Of a DNA stretch of 64,000 nt, positions 27,301 through 40,679 are shown in pieces. Source of the stretch: Strix aluco (lineage: Eukaryota; Chordata; Aves; Strigiformes; Strigidae); assembly GCF_031877795.1 (NCBI RefSeq), contig NC_133939.1, positions 8,723,698 through 8,787,697 on the forward strand, given 5' to 3'. The position numbers were made by a program, and so were the translations under genes. How positions within the stretch are numbered: the stretch's first letter is position 1; every line of letters begins with the position of its first letter. The notes beneath the pieces are model-generated. The model did not search any database and had not been told where the DNA came from. It worked only from the letters and a program-made list of their open reading frames with translations.

Positions 27301-30300
27301 CAGCTAACTTATTCACCATGTTAGCATTTCCTGAAGCTGTGGCCAGGAGCAGAAGTCCTCCATAGTCTTGTGCATGGTGGAGACACTCCTGGGCTAAGCC
27401 AAACTGGCATTTACTAATGGCAAGCTCAGCAAGTTGCTTCCACTTCTGTTCTGACTAATGGTACAAAAAAGGGAGAGAGGGAAAGAAAACACAAAAAATA
27501 ACCCTCACATTTAAAGATTTTCAGAGCATTCAATATGAAAATGTAAGTTTACTCACAAAGGTGCTGTATCCCACCATTACACTACTCTTCCCTTTGAAAT
27601 ACTATGATTACTGCAGCTTCACAGCATGACACAGGGAGTGTTATATGCAGATCATTACACAGCTATACCGTTACATAAAATAAACAGTTTTTTCTTAAAC
27701 AGGGAGGGAGGAAGTAGAAATAACTTTGGAAATTTAACAGTAACAATATCCTAAAGCTCACAAGTTAACCTTCAGAACGTAAGAAAGGCATTTATCTGTA
27801 ACTAAGTTAACATTCCTTATCACTAACTTCATTATTTTACAGTAGGAACTGAGAGATCAATTCTCTGAATAGTGGCTATGGGACAAATCACTGCCTGTCA
27901 GTCATCTTAGGGCATCAGTCTAAGTTTTCCAAGGCTGGAACAAAGGCCTAGAGGCTTCAGTCCTGTCATTCTTCCTCTCACTGTTAAATACTGGAGATTA
28001 AGGCTTGGTTCAAGTTTTATATTCTCCAGGAGTTCCCGTAGCTTTCTGAGCAGACAACGTTCTTCTGTCCCCATCCCATGGCTGTATTACAGGCAGAAGA
28101 ACTTCACTGAGGAAGTTGGAGGCATTTATAGTGTTCAGGGAGCTGTACGGCATCCCCACGGACCAGTCTTTTTTTACAGGGCCTCTCAGATTCATGATAA
28201 TACTCAGAATTAGTATGAATTACCAAAAATTGTATGTTTACCTCTGCTTCCACTGCAAGCTGATAGGCTATTTTTAATTCTCCAAGTTGAAGAGCAAGTT
28301 CAAAACGATGCTCTGGATCTGTAGATACTGCAAGAGCTTGTTGTTTGAAGCCCTAAAATAAAAATCTGAAAGTAAGTCTGTGATCCATCAGGTCAAACAG
28401 CATCCTAGATGTTCTGACAAAAACCCTCTCAACAGAAAGTTACAGTATTCTCAAATAAATAGGGATGATTAACAAGAGTTTATGCTTACAGATAACAAGA
28501 TTGAGTTTTGCTTAGCAAACCTGATTAGAAATGTGAATAAACTGATTTATTAAGTTTTTGATAACTAAGAAGTAGTTTTCTTACCTGTTTTTCAAGAAAG
28601 TGTGCAACTCTGGTTCTCTGTTCTTTTGGAATTGTGGGAAGAACTTTGTCAGCCATACTGAAATCTCTTCTCATCACAGCAGTTTGATATTCAAGCACTG
28701 AGACCAGCAAAGAGTAGCTAACAATGTTTAGCTCTTTATCACCCAAGTAAAGTCGGTTGTCCTTAGGGATATATCCCAAAAGATACATTGTTCTGAAACA
28801 AAACAAAGAATATTCATCTTGAATAGATCCACCACCAAATAGTCTATAAATAAACCCAGTAGTTCTTACAGCAGCAAGAATACTCACATTAAAAATTCTA
28901 CATTTACTATATGGACACTTTAAAATAACACCGATAATTCCCGCCAAGTCTGCATTACTGCCTCAGAACAAACATTAGCATTATACGTAAGAAAAAGTAG
29001 TAACGCACAGCAAGCAGGTGACAAGGCTCACCTTGTCCTAATTTCACTGAAAGAACCTTTAACACTCTCAACAACCTGATGCAGCAACTTACCTGTCTAA
29101 ATGGGCAATAGTGACAATTTCTCCTCCAACATAGTAGTTGAGTCTGTTCACAGAACTGGTGTAAATAAAGCAGTCGCCTACCCACAAACCTGTTTTCACA
29201 ATCTCCTGAATCTCACCAAGAACCTGCAAATTAAGTTTGATTTAGATATATAAAAAGATACTTTTAGCTAACAGTAAGACTACTGCATTTTCAAATTAAA
29301 TTGAATATTGTGTATTTAAGTAAATAGTTGGACAAGTTGCAAAAATAAGTTTAGATACAGTTTTCCAGTACATAAATAATGCTTTTAGTTTTACAAAAAT
29401 GCTGTAACATGAAATCTCTACCTTAATTCTTAACTGAACTAATAAATCTAGGAAACATGCACCAAACTAAGCATTAAGCAAGATAATCAAAGACAACTTT
29501 CCTTCTGAAATTTTTGTTTCTGACATTTCACAGCACGAGGTTTTTTCACTTCTGCTCAAACGTCAATAAATTTCAAAACTTGAAAATTGCAGAAAAAGTT
29601 TAACCTATGCAAACATACTACCCAGAAGTGTGTTTTAAGCATAACCTCTACAACTCTGTGAGAATAGTAAACAGACGCCTGAAGAGAAACGCAGGCATCA
29701 AGATCTGTCATGCTGGGATTCAAACAGGGACGCTCTCCCCAGGGAACCCAAATAAAATGATTAGTGGTGTTCCTCAGGCAGATGTATACTGTGTGGTACT
29801 CAGTGTCTTGGAATCTAAGCTTTAATAGGACTATGTTAAGGACTAAATTTGCTATACTATGGGAAGACCTGCTTCCATTATCTCTAGTTCTATTTCATTT
29901 TTTAGATAGAGGGTACCTCAAAAGCATCTTCAATTCCATCTTCAGTGACACCTTCATGTGTTTCTTGGGCTGCTGCAACTTTTTCGGATAGGTATTTCAG
30001 AATGAAGAATGACTCTTCCGTAGCAATGCAGACAAGCTCACCCGAGTCAGACCAGAAAATCTGTATTATCAGAATCAATAATGGCACTGCTTTAGAGACT
30101 TCAGGTTAAGAAATGAGGATGTACAAATTAAAGTTAAAGCATACTAACTCTAACAGAAACTTTCGGACCTGAGAAGCCAACACATACAGGGATTTTTTTT
30201 TCCCTTTCTGCTACATGACTGAGATAAACTTAAGTAGTTATTATGTTATGATTGACAGCTTAGCTTCATTCAAGAAAAACCAGCAGTCTAGTAAAAAAAT

Positions 30301-33300
30301 CAGTAAACACAGACAGGTAAATACGTTCAATCCCATCTAAAAACTTACATGTTTAGGCTGAATTTCAATTCTGCGAATCAGTTCTGTGTTTTCCCAATCA
30401 TAGAATGCCAAACCATTAACAGATCTGACCCCCAACAGGAAGCCACCATAGATGCCTGCAAGAAAATAAAGGTGGAAGAAATCCACGTTGTGCAAAAAAT
30501 GTGCCAACATATCTATTTTAAAAATAAATACTTACCTTCTGCTCCAAAATCTGGTTTGAATGACTTCTTCTCTTTGAAATTTTTAAATATCTTTACAACA
30601 CTGTTGCTCTCCCTGATTGCGTATCTAAATAGAGATTGCATTGTAAAAAAAAAAAAAATTACTCATCTTCCAAATTAGCAAATTACTAAAACCCTAAATT
30701 GCTACAAAACAACTACATTTGATTAATCTTCAAAAAATCAGCAGAGTGCTACAAATGGAAAACTTTAAAGCAGGACAGTTACTGGAAGTTCAGTATCCAC
30801 ACAGGTTTTAGTGTTCAGGCCAGTTTACCCTTTGTACAGCCTGAAAACTTAGCAGCAGCAAATTTAAGTTAACACAAAGGAAAAAATCTGCAACACTTAC
30901 TCTGAAGAATCGTGTGCCCATACAAACTCCTGTGCAGAACCAAAGCTCTTGTTTCTCAAAGCCATAGCTGTATAGATGATGTATTCACCATCACCACACA
31001 CTACTACAAACCTAGAGCATGAGAAAGATGCATTTGTCAGGTACCCGTGTTCAGTTCAACAGGCATGATCATGAACACAAGTTCATGGGAAAAGTTCAAG
31101 GCCCCTAGCCCAATATAATCACTGCAAATGCAGACAGGATGAAAGAGCTTCCCATATTCCAAAAGTCACAGAACTGGATTTTTTTCTGCGTCATGTTGCT
31201 AGCTACTTATTATTCCCTCTTCCTTCTGGTATCCACTGAGCGGCTCTTCTACCTTGTACCCCTTTACCTTTTCTTTTAATTTAGCTTATCTGTTAACAAA
31301 AAACAATTCAAACAAAGTGATAAAAAAGATGTGTTTTGCTGCTATTATCTTATACATTTTGTTTGCATACTTCTTCCCCTACGTAGCGTCCAACTTCTCT
31401 GTTGAAGCTGCGAGCCCTTACAGGTGAAGCCCATCTATTACTCTGATTTTACAGTGCCTGGCTCTGATACACCTGTTCTCCACCAGCTACCAGCACACAT
31501 GCAACTCATTTTTTTCATTCAAAAAATTTTCAAAGAAAAACAAAAAAAAGAGAAATCAGAAATGTGGAAGTATTTTTCTAAAATCTATTACCGTCCATTA
31601 GGGTTGTGCTGAATTGTCTGCGGATAGATTTCACAGCTTCCCATATCTTTTACAGCAAGTGGCAATCTTTCCCCATCTTTGATTTCAGCATCTCCCATAG
31701 CTTTCAAGTTAGCCTGTTGGACTTCTGAATGTTTAGCCCAAATAATTTTTCCATTTGCATCCATGGACATTGCAGGTTCTTCACGACCAAGCTAGGAAGT
31801 GTAGCATGAGGAATTTAGCAGATGGAGAAAACACATTCTTGATTTTCTTTTCATATGAACATACCTAGTGAAATACCCTGGCTCTGCCTAAAAATGCCAA
31901 TTAAAATGACAATTTTTCAGCATTTTACTCATTATCACAGAATCAGAAGTCAGTTGCTCTGTACACAGGACAGTGACAAATCACCATTTCTCATTTCAAA
32001 TCATTAATTGTACCTTAACAATAATGCTGCCTTCATCATATCCCAAGGCGACATTATTGGATCCTCTCAGACTGGCCACACACCACACTCTCTCCATACC
32101 GTAGTTGAGGGTACTTTCCAGGCGGTAAGTGCTCGAATGCCAAATGCGCACAGTTCCTAGAGGAAAAACAATGAAATACATGCCTTTTATCTCCTCGCAA
32201 TGCAAGGGCAGGAGGTGTGTAGCCACACCACCAAAAGTTCTCCTGTAAGTTCTTCCCCTGTCCTTTATATATCAGAAAATAGAAAATTACCGTCTTCCGA
32301 GCCTGTGATAATGATAGGCAATTCAGGATGGAAGCTGACACATGACACATTTTGAGCATGTCCTTCCAGAGTTTGTACACATGTTTTATTCTGCAAAAAA
32401 AGTTGGAAGTACAGGTATGTATAACAAACACGCTGGTACATTTTTGCCTTCATTTCTTAAAAAAATCTCCCCCAAATCCAAAATTTATCTGAAAACATAT
32501 AAATATATTTCTCTAAATTTCTTACAGTAACATTTATTTCCAAGATGCTCAAACAACTGCATAAGACATATTAAAAACTGTGATTCCATTGAGTTAACTT
32601 CTCCTCCCCAGAAGAAAATATTTATTTCCCTTGACAGTTGTTTTCCTCTATTTTCAGTCTGGTTTCTGCTTAGATGATGTGCTTTCTCAGAGCTACCTAG
32701 CACAACAGATTAAAGCAAGATAGAAAGCTGAAGTTCACTGCAAAAAAATCAGAGAAAAACATTCCTTTGAATCTAACGACAGGTGAAGACAGATCTAATA
32801 TTGCCTTCACTAAGAATGTTCATTCACACAGTTGTGAAAGAAAAGTCTACTATGCTTGAGACAATTAAGATTAGACTACGGAACTGTTGTACATGGTGAC
32901 AAAATTTCAAGCACTGTTATGCAACAGTCGTTACTGCAGTGCATACTTGAATTAACAGTGCTAGCTTTGACTTCTGAGCTCGGATTTACTCTAGGGTGAT
33001 ATGCTTCAACAACCAGAAAGTACTACCTAACAAATTTTAGTCTTGCCCTTCTGGCCATTCATACGCTTCTACACAGCAGGAACTTATGAGCTCTACGTTC
33101 CAGCCACAGAACTGAATCCCGGGATTCAACCTCTCTTTCCTGTAGGGCATTCAAACAAGTCACCTCATGACCCCTACACACTGTCACGTAGAAGCACATG
33201 CATGTGTGTAAATGTGCATAGGATGAAAAAGGAGAGGGAAGGGAATAAAAAAAAAAAAAAAAAAATTAATGAGAAGGATGGAAAGAGTTGACACATGAAC

Positions 33301-36300
33301 AATATTTACATTTGAACATAGAAGAGGAGCACTTGAATCCACAAAAAAGTCCAAAAGTCAGGGATTACTATGTTACAAGAAAAAACTCTAATGCTAATCA
33401 TAGAAACCTTATGCCAAATTTAATTCTACAAATTAACTTTGAGGCTATTTAACTTCACAGCAGGCTTTCTCAAGGGTTAACAAAGTCTTTTCATTTTAAA
33501 AAAAAAAAAAGGACCAAAACTTGTCACAAAATATTTCCTCCCCACTTCCTTCTTTCCAAGTGAAAATGAGGAAAATCTGTTGGTGTATTCAAGTCCCTTC
33601 CCCCTTTTTCTATTTCTTCGCTAATGGTTTTACTATGGCAGTCTGCATAAAAGTTTAAGAAGAGCTGAACACATACCTGGTAGTCCCAGATCTTAACCAA
33701 CCGGTCATCTGCACCCGAAATGAGATATGGCTTGTCTCCTCCACTGTAATAGTCAATGCAGTTTACTCCCTTCTCATGGCCTTCCAAAGTAAAGTTGGGT
33801 GAGGAAGAGCCAAGCTGCCACACCTTCCCAGAAAAAAAAAACAACAAAAAAATCCAACTGCATGTAGTTATCGATCTTTTGCACCCAGGTCAACCTTGCC
33901 AAACAGAGTAGGTATTCAGATGTACTTTGGAATTCCAGATACAGAATATGGAATTCCAAAGCCATGGTTGTTTTCTTAGGTAAAGAACTTGAACAACTAT
34001 TATCAAACTACCAATCCTCCCCCCACAAATAAACAGAAATAACATGCCAAGGAGCACACGTTGTGCTCACACCTCAAAACAAGAGAATTGGTTTCTTTCA
34101 ACTTTTTTTTTTTAAGGACATAAAACCATGTAATGTTTGTAAGTAGTATCTGTTTACGACATTAATTAATAGACCTAGGAAAATCATTGAACTACTTGTG
34201 CATACACAGGTTGCCCCCAACTGTGTTCTGAATTTTATTTTTTCCAGTTACATTAAATGGATGTTAAATGTCATGCTAAATGAGGACTCCAAATGAATCA
34301 ATCAAGTTGTAGATATGCTGCTATTTTCCCATGATTATCACATCAAATCAATATTTATACGTACCTAATTTCAACATCTGAGGATGTATGAAATCAAAAC
34401 TGGCTTTTTACAGCCAATATACTGATAATTTATAGGGAATGTGAGGAAGTCTCACTGCTCAGATGGCTGTAAATCTATGGTCCCAGATATTTAGTAAGTT
34501 TCACAGCAAATGGGATTCATCAGGGTCTACCATAAGAAGGTTGAAGACCCCTTTGGAAACAGTTTAATAGATAGACAGCCAAGGACATGAAAATAATGGG
34601 AGAAATGCCTTTACTGGTTTTTTTTAAATGCACACAGTTAAAAGGCTTTACCCACTACATATAAATAGCTTCAATTCTCCCAAACTACTCATTGACAGTA
34701 TAACCATTACTCCCCCCCAATATTTCTGTGTAACATAATGGATATGCAGTGCTTAAAGTTTAGAGAACCACATTTCCATGATTGGTGACACATAATCTTG
34801 TAAATTTACTGAATTACTTAGTAGGTGCATAGTAACTCATTCAACGTTCAGGTCTTTGTTCCATAAAAACTATTACTGCACCTGCTTTAAGAATTGTGAG
34901 CCATTGTCCATACAGTATTATTGGTTTGTGTACTCTGTCAGATAATTACTTAATGACTAAAAAGCCCCAAAATACAGTTTCTTTACCTTGATTGTCCTAT
35001 CCAGAGAGGCACTGGCAAACTGATTATTGTCTTTCGGGTTTATGACAATCTGCATGACATAATGGGTGTGTCCTTCAAACACCTGAGAACAAGACCATTT
35101 TTTATCCCAGTCCCAGAGTTTAATGAGCATGTCATCTGAAAAAAAAAAAACAACAAACCAAGCTTCAGTTAGTTTAATATATTCTGATACCTACCTTCTT
35201 AAACATATCCTTATGTACATAATCCTTAATAACTTCAAGTTAAAGGCTCACTCATCCCTTCCCCCTTGAAAGGAGGCACTGCTAATAATATATTTTTCAT
35301 CTGTAAGATTACCATCCTTTCTTGCAGAAGGCCCACAGGGAGTACAAGTTCCTCAGAAAGATTGTCCAGTAAAATGGTGCTAAAACTAAGTAAGAAATAC
35401 ATTTGTCTTAGAAACAGAGATTAGGAATTAATATTAAGGTATTGAATTATTAATCTTAAAATACTGAGTAGGTATTAAGGAATTGGACCCGTGCTTTCTT
35501 CTGCAGCACCTAACTCTGATGAGCACTAAGGAACAGGAAGCAGAGTCAACCAAGCTGCCTTTCTAGTACCTTTATTTCCAGTATATTAGCTTCAATAGCA
35601 AAAGACAGAAATACATGGTGCTTCTGACTCACAATACTCTCTGCATTCTTGCAGAGCTCTAACTTCATTAGTGAGGTTTCCAGAAATGAAAAGGACTGAG
35701 TAACACAATGTAGATGTTGGGCAGGATCTGTTGGGATACTGTGATCTTCCAATCCTGAGTAACACAGATTGCCTCAAATAAGAGAACTCAGTATTTTGGG
35801 AAACAAGATGAAGGTTATCTGTTGCTTCAAGTCAGATTGCCAGATGAAAACATACTCTAAACGATTATGTAATTTTTTTGAAAAACAGAACTTTAGCGTG
35901 GAAAACTCTCAAATAACAGCTGATTAGCACATATATGAACCTTTCCTCTGGCAGATATTAAGCAACAAGGCTGTTTGGTCTTCTCTGACAAGAACATAAG
36001 CTATTACATTTTAAATTGTAAGTACAGTTGATAATCCATTAAAAAAAGCCACGAATGCATTTGGCAATTAAATAACATGAAATGACAACTGTCATGTCGG
36101 CTACTTACTCAAGGATTCTTGTTTCAGCAGAAAAGGAAGAGACATGTAATCCCTCACCAGACAGAAAACAGAAGCCTAAAAATAGCTAGTTATTAAATAT
36201 AAGAATATACCAAAGAACTCTTACCACTGCTTGTCAGTATGAAAGGCTGTGTGGGATGCACAGCAATACAACGAATGTAATCTGAATGTGCTTCAAACAT

Positions 36301-39300
36301 GTGAACTCTTTCCAAGGTGTTATAATTAAAAACTCTAATTTGCATGTCATCCTATGAAAGGGAAGAAAAGCCACCATTAAAATAGTACTCTGTATCATAC
36401 ACCTTATATTCAGTGCAGGGCAGCTAGAAAAAACATTCCACTATTGAAGATCCTCTAACATCAAGATGTTTAAGAAAATGTATTTTCTGTACATTGCTAA
36501 TGACAAATTATACTCTGATTCAGAAGTCTATAAATTACTCAATCCTATAGCAAGGCATTTACGAAATGAAAAAAACTTCAACTAAAATTTCCTTTTTAAA
36601 AGATGTATTTAAAATAGTATTTCTTTAAAATAAAGTGCAAAAATGCTTTTAAAATTATTAATGCTTTGTATGAAAACGAAAAGCAAGGTTCTCCAACACA
36701 AAATTTACAACAATGTTAATGCTGTGGGGCCAGGAGGAAAGTTGTTCCTCTAAGTCGAGTGGAAAGGTGATTTCAACTTTTTTTTTTAAATGGAGATTTT
36801 ATTTTTGGGGGAGGGGATATTTATTTCAAGTACAGTATTATTAAAAGCAGTAGTCCTAAACCTTTAAAAAATAAATTTGAAGAACTATCTGACAAGGAAT
36901 AAAATGTCAGGTAAAACTTTAAAAAGTGACCATGACTTACAAGGCCAGTGTAAATGAAACTTAGTGATAAACTCTACACTACTTGTTTTACCCAAAGCAT
37001 TTACTTTTCCACTCTTGTCTTTTCCTCTTTTACACACATGCCTGTTTAAGCAGCAACACCTACAGAAAACACTCTTCGGAATGGCAGAAAAGGCAAGTAT
37101 GCTCTTTTGAGATCAGCCTATCAGCATAAGGAACATGAACACAAAGAATAAGCAATGACTATCGTCACATTTTCATAGTCACTAAGACTTGGCCCTGTTG
37201 CTGAATGCAGCTCTCTTGCCCTTTCCTTACCATTTCTTGCTACTGCACTGCAGCCTCCCTTGAGAAAGCTAGGACAAATACAGCTGCACACTGAGTCAGA
37301 TCAAGAACCTGATCCAGGTGAAATTAAGTTGATAAAAATAAAAATGGAGACTAACTTTCATCAGTTACTAATCCAGTTCCTGTGCAGCTGTTTGAACTCT
37401 CGTGCTGCCAAAGAGGCACTTCTTGTGAAACAGTGCTAACTTATGTGCACTTGAAGTAACTGGGTCATGGCAGCATAAGACAATGAAACAACAAGAAATT
37501 TTTTACTCTGTGTATAGGGCAGAAGACTAGAAAAAAAATAATCGAGACAAAAAATTTTAGGCATTACCTCAATTTAGACAAAAAAAATATTAATTCCATC
37601 AAAAAAATGTGTTACCAAGAATAGCATAAAACTATTCCCCTCAAAGCAGACTCATTGAATAAAAGCAGAGTATTTTTCAAGAGGTAAAACTCTAAAAAAA
37701 GTTATGTTTTATATAACCAAGAACAAAGGTAGAAAGTAGCTTCTAAGTCATCTTACACAGGATAGTCAAGTTTCATCTTAGTTACAGTAACACTACTACT
37801 ATTTAGTCAAAATTGGGTGCTGAGTGTGTTCCAGTTGACAGTAAAAGTTGAATCTAGATCTACCTTGCACTACCATGCAGAATTAACCACCACATTAGGT
37901 TGTTCTGCTTTGAAATGAAAAGTTTTAAGTTTCTAAGCTTACTTAAAGGAGAAAATTTTGGGGAAACTGGAATAGTGAACTATTCCTTTCTCTTCTACAA
38001 ATCCGTATCAAATCATATTATGTGGTGCACAAAGGAACGCCATGAAAATCAATTAGAGAAAGTACTACTGCATATGGAAATCACAAGACAACGATAGCTT
38101 ACAGCTCCTGTAACAACCCAGTTCTTTCTTGCCACAAATTTGGCAGCTCTCACTGGCAGGTCGCACACTTCAAAAGTCTTCACCAGAGTCTAAAAATAAA
38201 AATAATAAGTTTATAGCACTGGAGAAAATACCAGTTTTGAAATCAGCTCTTTTTCTTTTCTTAAGTGTCCAGTATATTGCCTTTGGCAACGCTCCAAGAA
38301 TCCTACAACACTACATGCACACTTTTATTTAAAAGGAACATACCTGTCTAAGAAGGGAGATACTTGTCTGCTCTGTTCTTTTAACATCACCTTTATGTTC
38401 TCCCTTCATTCTTAACCCAACCCCACCTCTAAATATTTTTGGAGCTGCTGCCCAATTTCAACTATACTTGATAGGTGGAGATCTAACAGTTCCTACAACT
38501 TTCACAAATATAGATGGAGGTACAAGACAGAGACATCTAATCTTTCAGAAGGAAAGGTGTTAGTTTGCAAGGCATCCACAAAGGAAGTAATTCTTGAAAA
38601 ACAGATTTATAGGAAATTAAACATCACTAAGATCACAGCTAAAGATATTCCTTGTCTATTATTATAGTGTCTTTTGTAATAAGACAGGGGAGTACAGTCA
38701 ATTAGTGGCAGTGACTTAAAATTTTCTTATGTATCTAGCACTGAAGAATAGAATTTATACATCTGTCAGCTATGAAGATTTCATGATAAAGGAAAACTAA
38801 AATCATCACCTGGGTTTCATGGTTCCAAACACAGACACTGCCATTGTAAAGGCTAGCCAACATCCATGGTTCCGTGGGATGCAAGTCTACACTCTTTACC
38901 CGGTCAGACCGAGCTGTCAGTTTCCGTTTTATATCAAGTCGGAGAGGCTAGAGAGGAAAAGAATTGACAAAACCGAGTTATTCAACATAAAACTGGCACA
39001 GAAATATGATGGAAGAAGGAAAGCTTGAAGTTAACCCTTAGAATAAAAGAAGTCAATCCTGCTTTTCAGGCAGACAGAAGACTACTACTCTTTTCTATCC
39101 ATCTGCTTATTTGTTTTTGTAGTGGTTTCTGGAAACATCACATCCCCACCAACAGCAACAGGTCTATTTAATTTACTTTTGTGAAATTCAGAATTTTTTC
39201 ATATTGTAAAAAGTATCTCCAGCATAGTCAAAAAAAAGATGCACCACGCATCTTCCTGTTCTCCTTGAACAAGTGAATTTACTTCTAAAACAAATGATAA

Positions 39301-40542
39301 AAAATTATTATTCCTGCTACTTCACCTGAAAAAAACAGGTGGAAAAGCCAGTTATTACAGCAGAACACAACAACATTTACCCATTATAAACTTATTTCTG
39401 TTCACAATTCCAATATTAAGTTTCAGAATGGAACACCATGTTGTAAAACTGGGGAGAGACTTTGACCTTCCACTTTCACCACTGGCAATGTAAAGTCAGA
39501 GTCTTTAAAAGGTATGAAGTATAGCAAAGTGATTTTCTAAAATATTTGAGGCATTATAGATTTGTTGAGACACTCAAAGACTGTTTCGCTCACTTAATGC
39601 TGCTGACATTTTACCTCAGAGAACTTATGGGTAAGATCTGATCAAAGAATGCTCCATGTGTTTAGTAGCTGAATAACATTAATAAAACCTGCAGTTACAG
39701 ATGTTAGACACTGCAAGGAGAAAAAGGTACCAAGCTATTGTGTAGCACCTGTAACTTACGGTCATGACACCTGATGGTAGATAATGTACTTGTGGATTAT
39801 TTCTCGTGCTATAAATATCAGAAAAGCAGGCAAGATAACTGCACGTGATTCTGTGTGCATCCTTGGAACTGCTCTTTTCTGCTGCTGCTAAGGACCAGAC
39901 TGTGGCTGATCTAAGAGGTTAAATGCAACATGTACTCAAACACTTTGACAGCTGTTAGGTCTGTTTGATGACTACCACACTGGTAACACAGCCCAAGGGA
40001 TCTGCTCTCTGACTTCAGGCATAACGATGCTAGGCGACTTTCAAATGCTTTTTTCTTATTAAACTGAAATCACAGAACAACGCTACGACTTCTTCAGACA
40101 GGACGGGAACAGGGAAGCCCGGGTCAAACAGAGCAAGAAGACCCTGCGCAGACATCCCTGGCGTGTCCCGCCCAGAGCCCAACCCAGCTGCCCGAGGCCG
40201 GGCCAGCAGCGCGCAGAAGGGCCCGCAGTGTCCAGGCCTGGCTCCTGGCTCGTCCTGGGGGCGGCTGCTCAGGCCCCCACCCCTGCGAGGCCTCTCGCTC
40301 TCAGTTCGCGTCGAACTGCGCTGTTTTTCTGGAGGCGAGCGCGGTGCAAGGCTGGGCTACCTCACCGAGGAGCTCAGGAGGGATTTTTCAAGCGCCCTGC
40401 ACCGGGGGCTGCCCCGCTGCAGCCCGTCATTAACGGGCGCGGCACCCACCGGGGCAGCCCCCCAACCCTCCTCGCTCCCCCCGCGGCCCGACCCCCGCCG
40501 CGCCGCGCTCCTCGCTGGCGGAGCGGCCCCCGGACTCACCAT
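24374..40542 (-). CDS. COPB2: Coatomer subunit beta-prime, beta'-COP (22 coding exons)
   Basis: Subunit of the COPI coat that recognises dilysine-tagged cargo for Golgi-to-ER retrieval. Exons in transcript order (high to low): 40540-40542, 38810-38947, 38103-38189, 36225-36351, 34987-35135, 33677-33823, 32291-32390, 32014-32156, 31592-31791, 30901-31011, 30536-30624, 30349-30455, 29917-30060, 29093-29223, 28585-28792, 28242-28352, 27240-27454, 26890-26982, 26630-26810, 26422-26490, 24908-24997, 24374-24469. They sum to 2739 bases in frame, 912 residues (human 906), and all introns are GT-AG. Residues 1 to ~300 form the first WD40 propeller (repeats ending WNHE, FNYN, WDWD, WQLG, WDYQ, WHSS). 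The counterparts of the yeast Sec27 dilysine-binding residues R15, K17, R59, D98 and D117 are all present, as R17, K19, R61, D100 and D119. A second propeller follows to ~600, then an alpha-solenoid, then a variable linker and a very acidic tail ending in [11 protein letters not shown]. The first coding exon holds only the ATG. Confidence 0.97.
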
Positions 40543-40621
40543 GGCCCCGCGTCGCCCCGCGGCCGCGCCGACGGCTGAGGTGTCGCTACGCCCCGGGCCG
40601 GCTCCGACCCTCCGACGTGGA

Positions 40622-40629
40622 GCTTCCGG
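40622..40629 (-). promoter_or_regulatory. ETS-family site in COPB2 promoter
   Basis: GCTTCCGG on the plus strand, reading CCGGAAGC on the minus strand, is the core ETS/GABP recognition sequence. Such sites are typical of TATA-less housekeeping promoters. It lies 10 bases from the first TCTCGCGAGA element. Confidence 0.55.
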
Positions 40630-40638
40630 GAGCGCCGC

Positions 40639-40648
40639 TCTCGCGAGA
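40639..40648. promoter_or_regulatory. TCTCGCGAGA element 1 (BANP-type)
   Basis: An exact TCTCGCGAGA, embedded in a 14-bp perfect palindrome at 40637-40650. This motif is a known activator of CpG-island housekeeping promoters and is bound by BANP when unmethylated. It is placed just upstream of the inferred COPB2 start site. Confidence 0.7.
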
Positions 40649-40669
40649 GCAGCGCGGGCAGCTCCCGGG

Positions 40670-40679
40670 CCTCGCGAGA
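40670..40679. promoter_or_regulatory. TCTCGCGAGA element 2 (one mismatch)
   Basis: CCTCGCGAGA differs from the consensus only at the first base. It lies 31 bases from element 1, close to three helical turns, so two factors could bind on the same face of the DNA. Confidence 0.6.

Noticed and set aside
28525-28947. Minus-strand 140-codon frame
   Set aside because: This is not a separate gene: it contains COPB2 exon 15 (28585-28792) with intron sequence read through on both sides.
37290-37370. Possible box C/D snoRNA in a COPB2 intron (minus strand TGATGA and CTGA)
   Set aside because: The boxes are about 75 bases apart, but the flanks do not pair into a terminal stem and no clear internal C'/D' boxes are seen.
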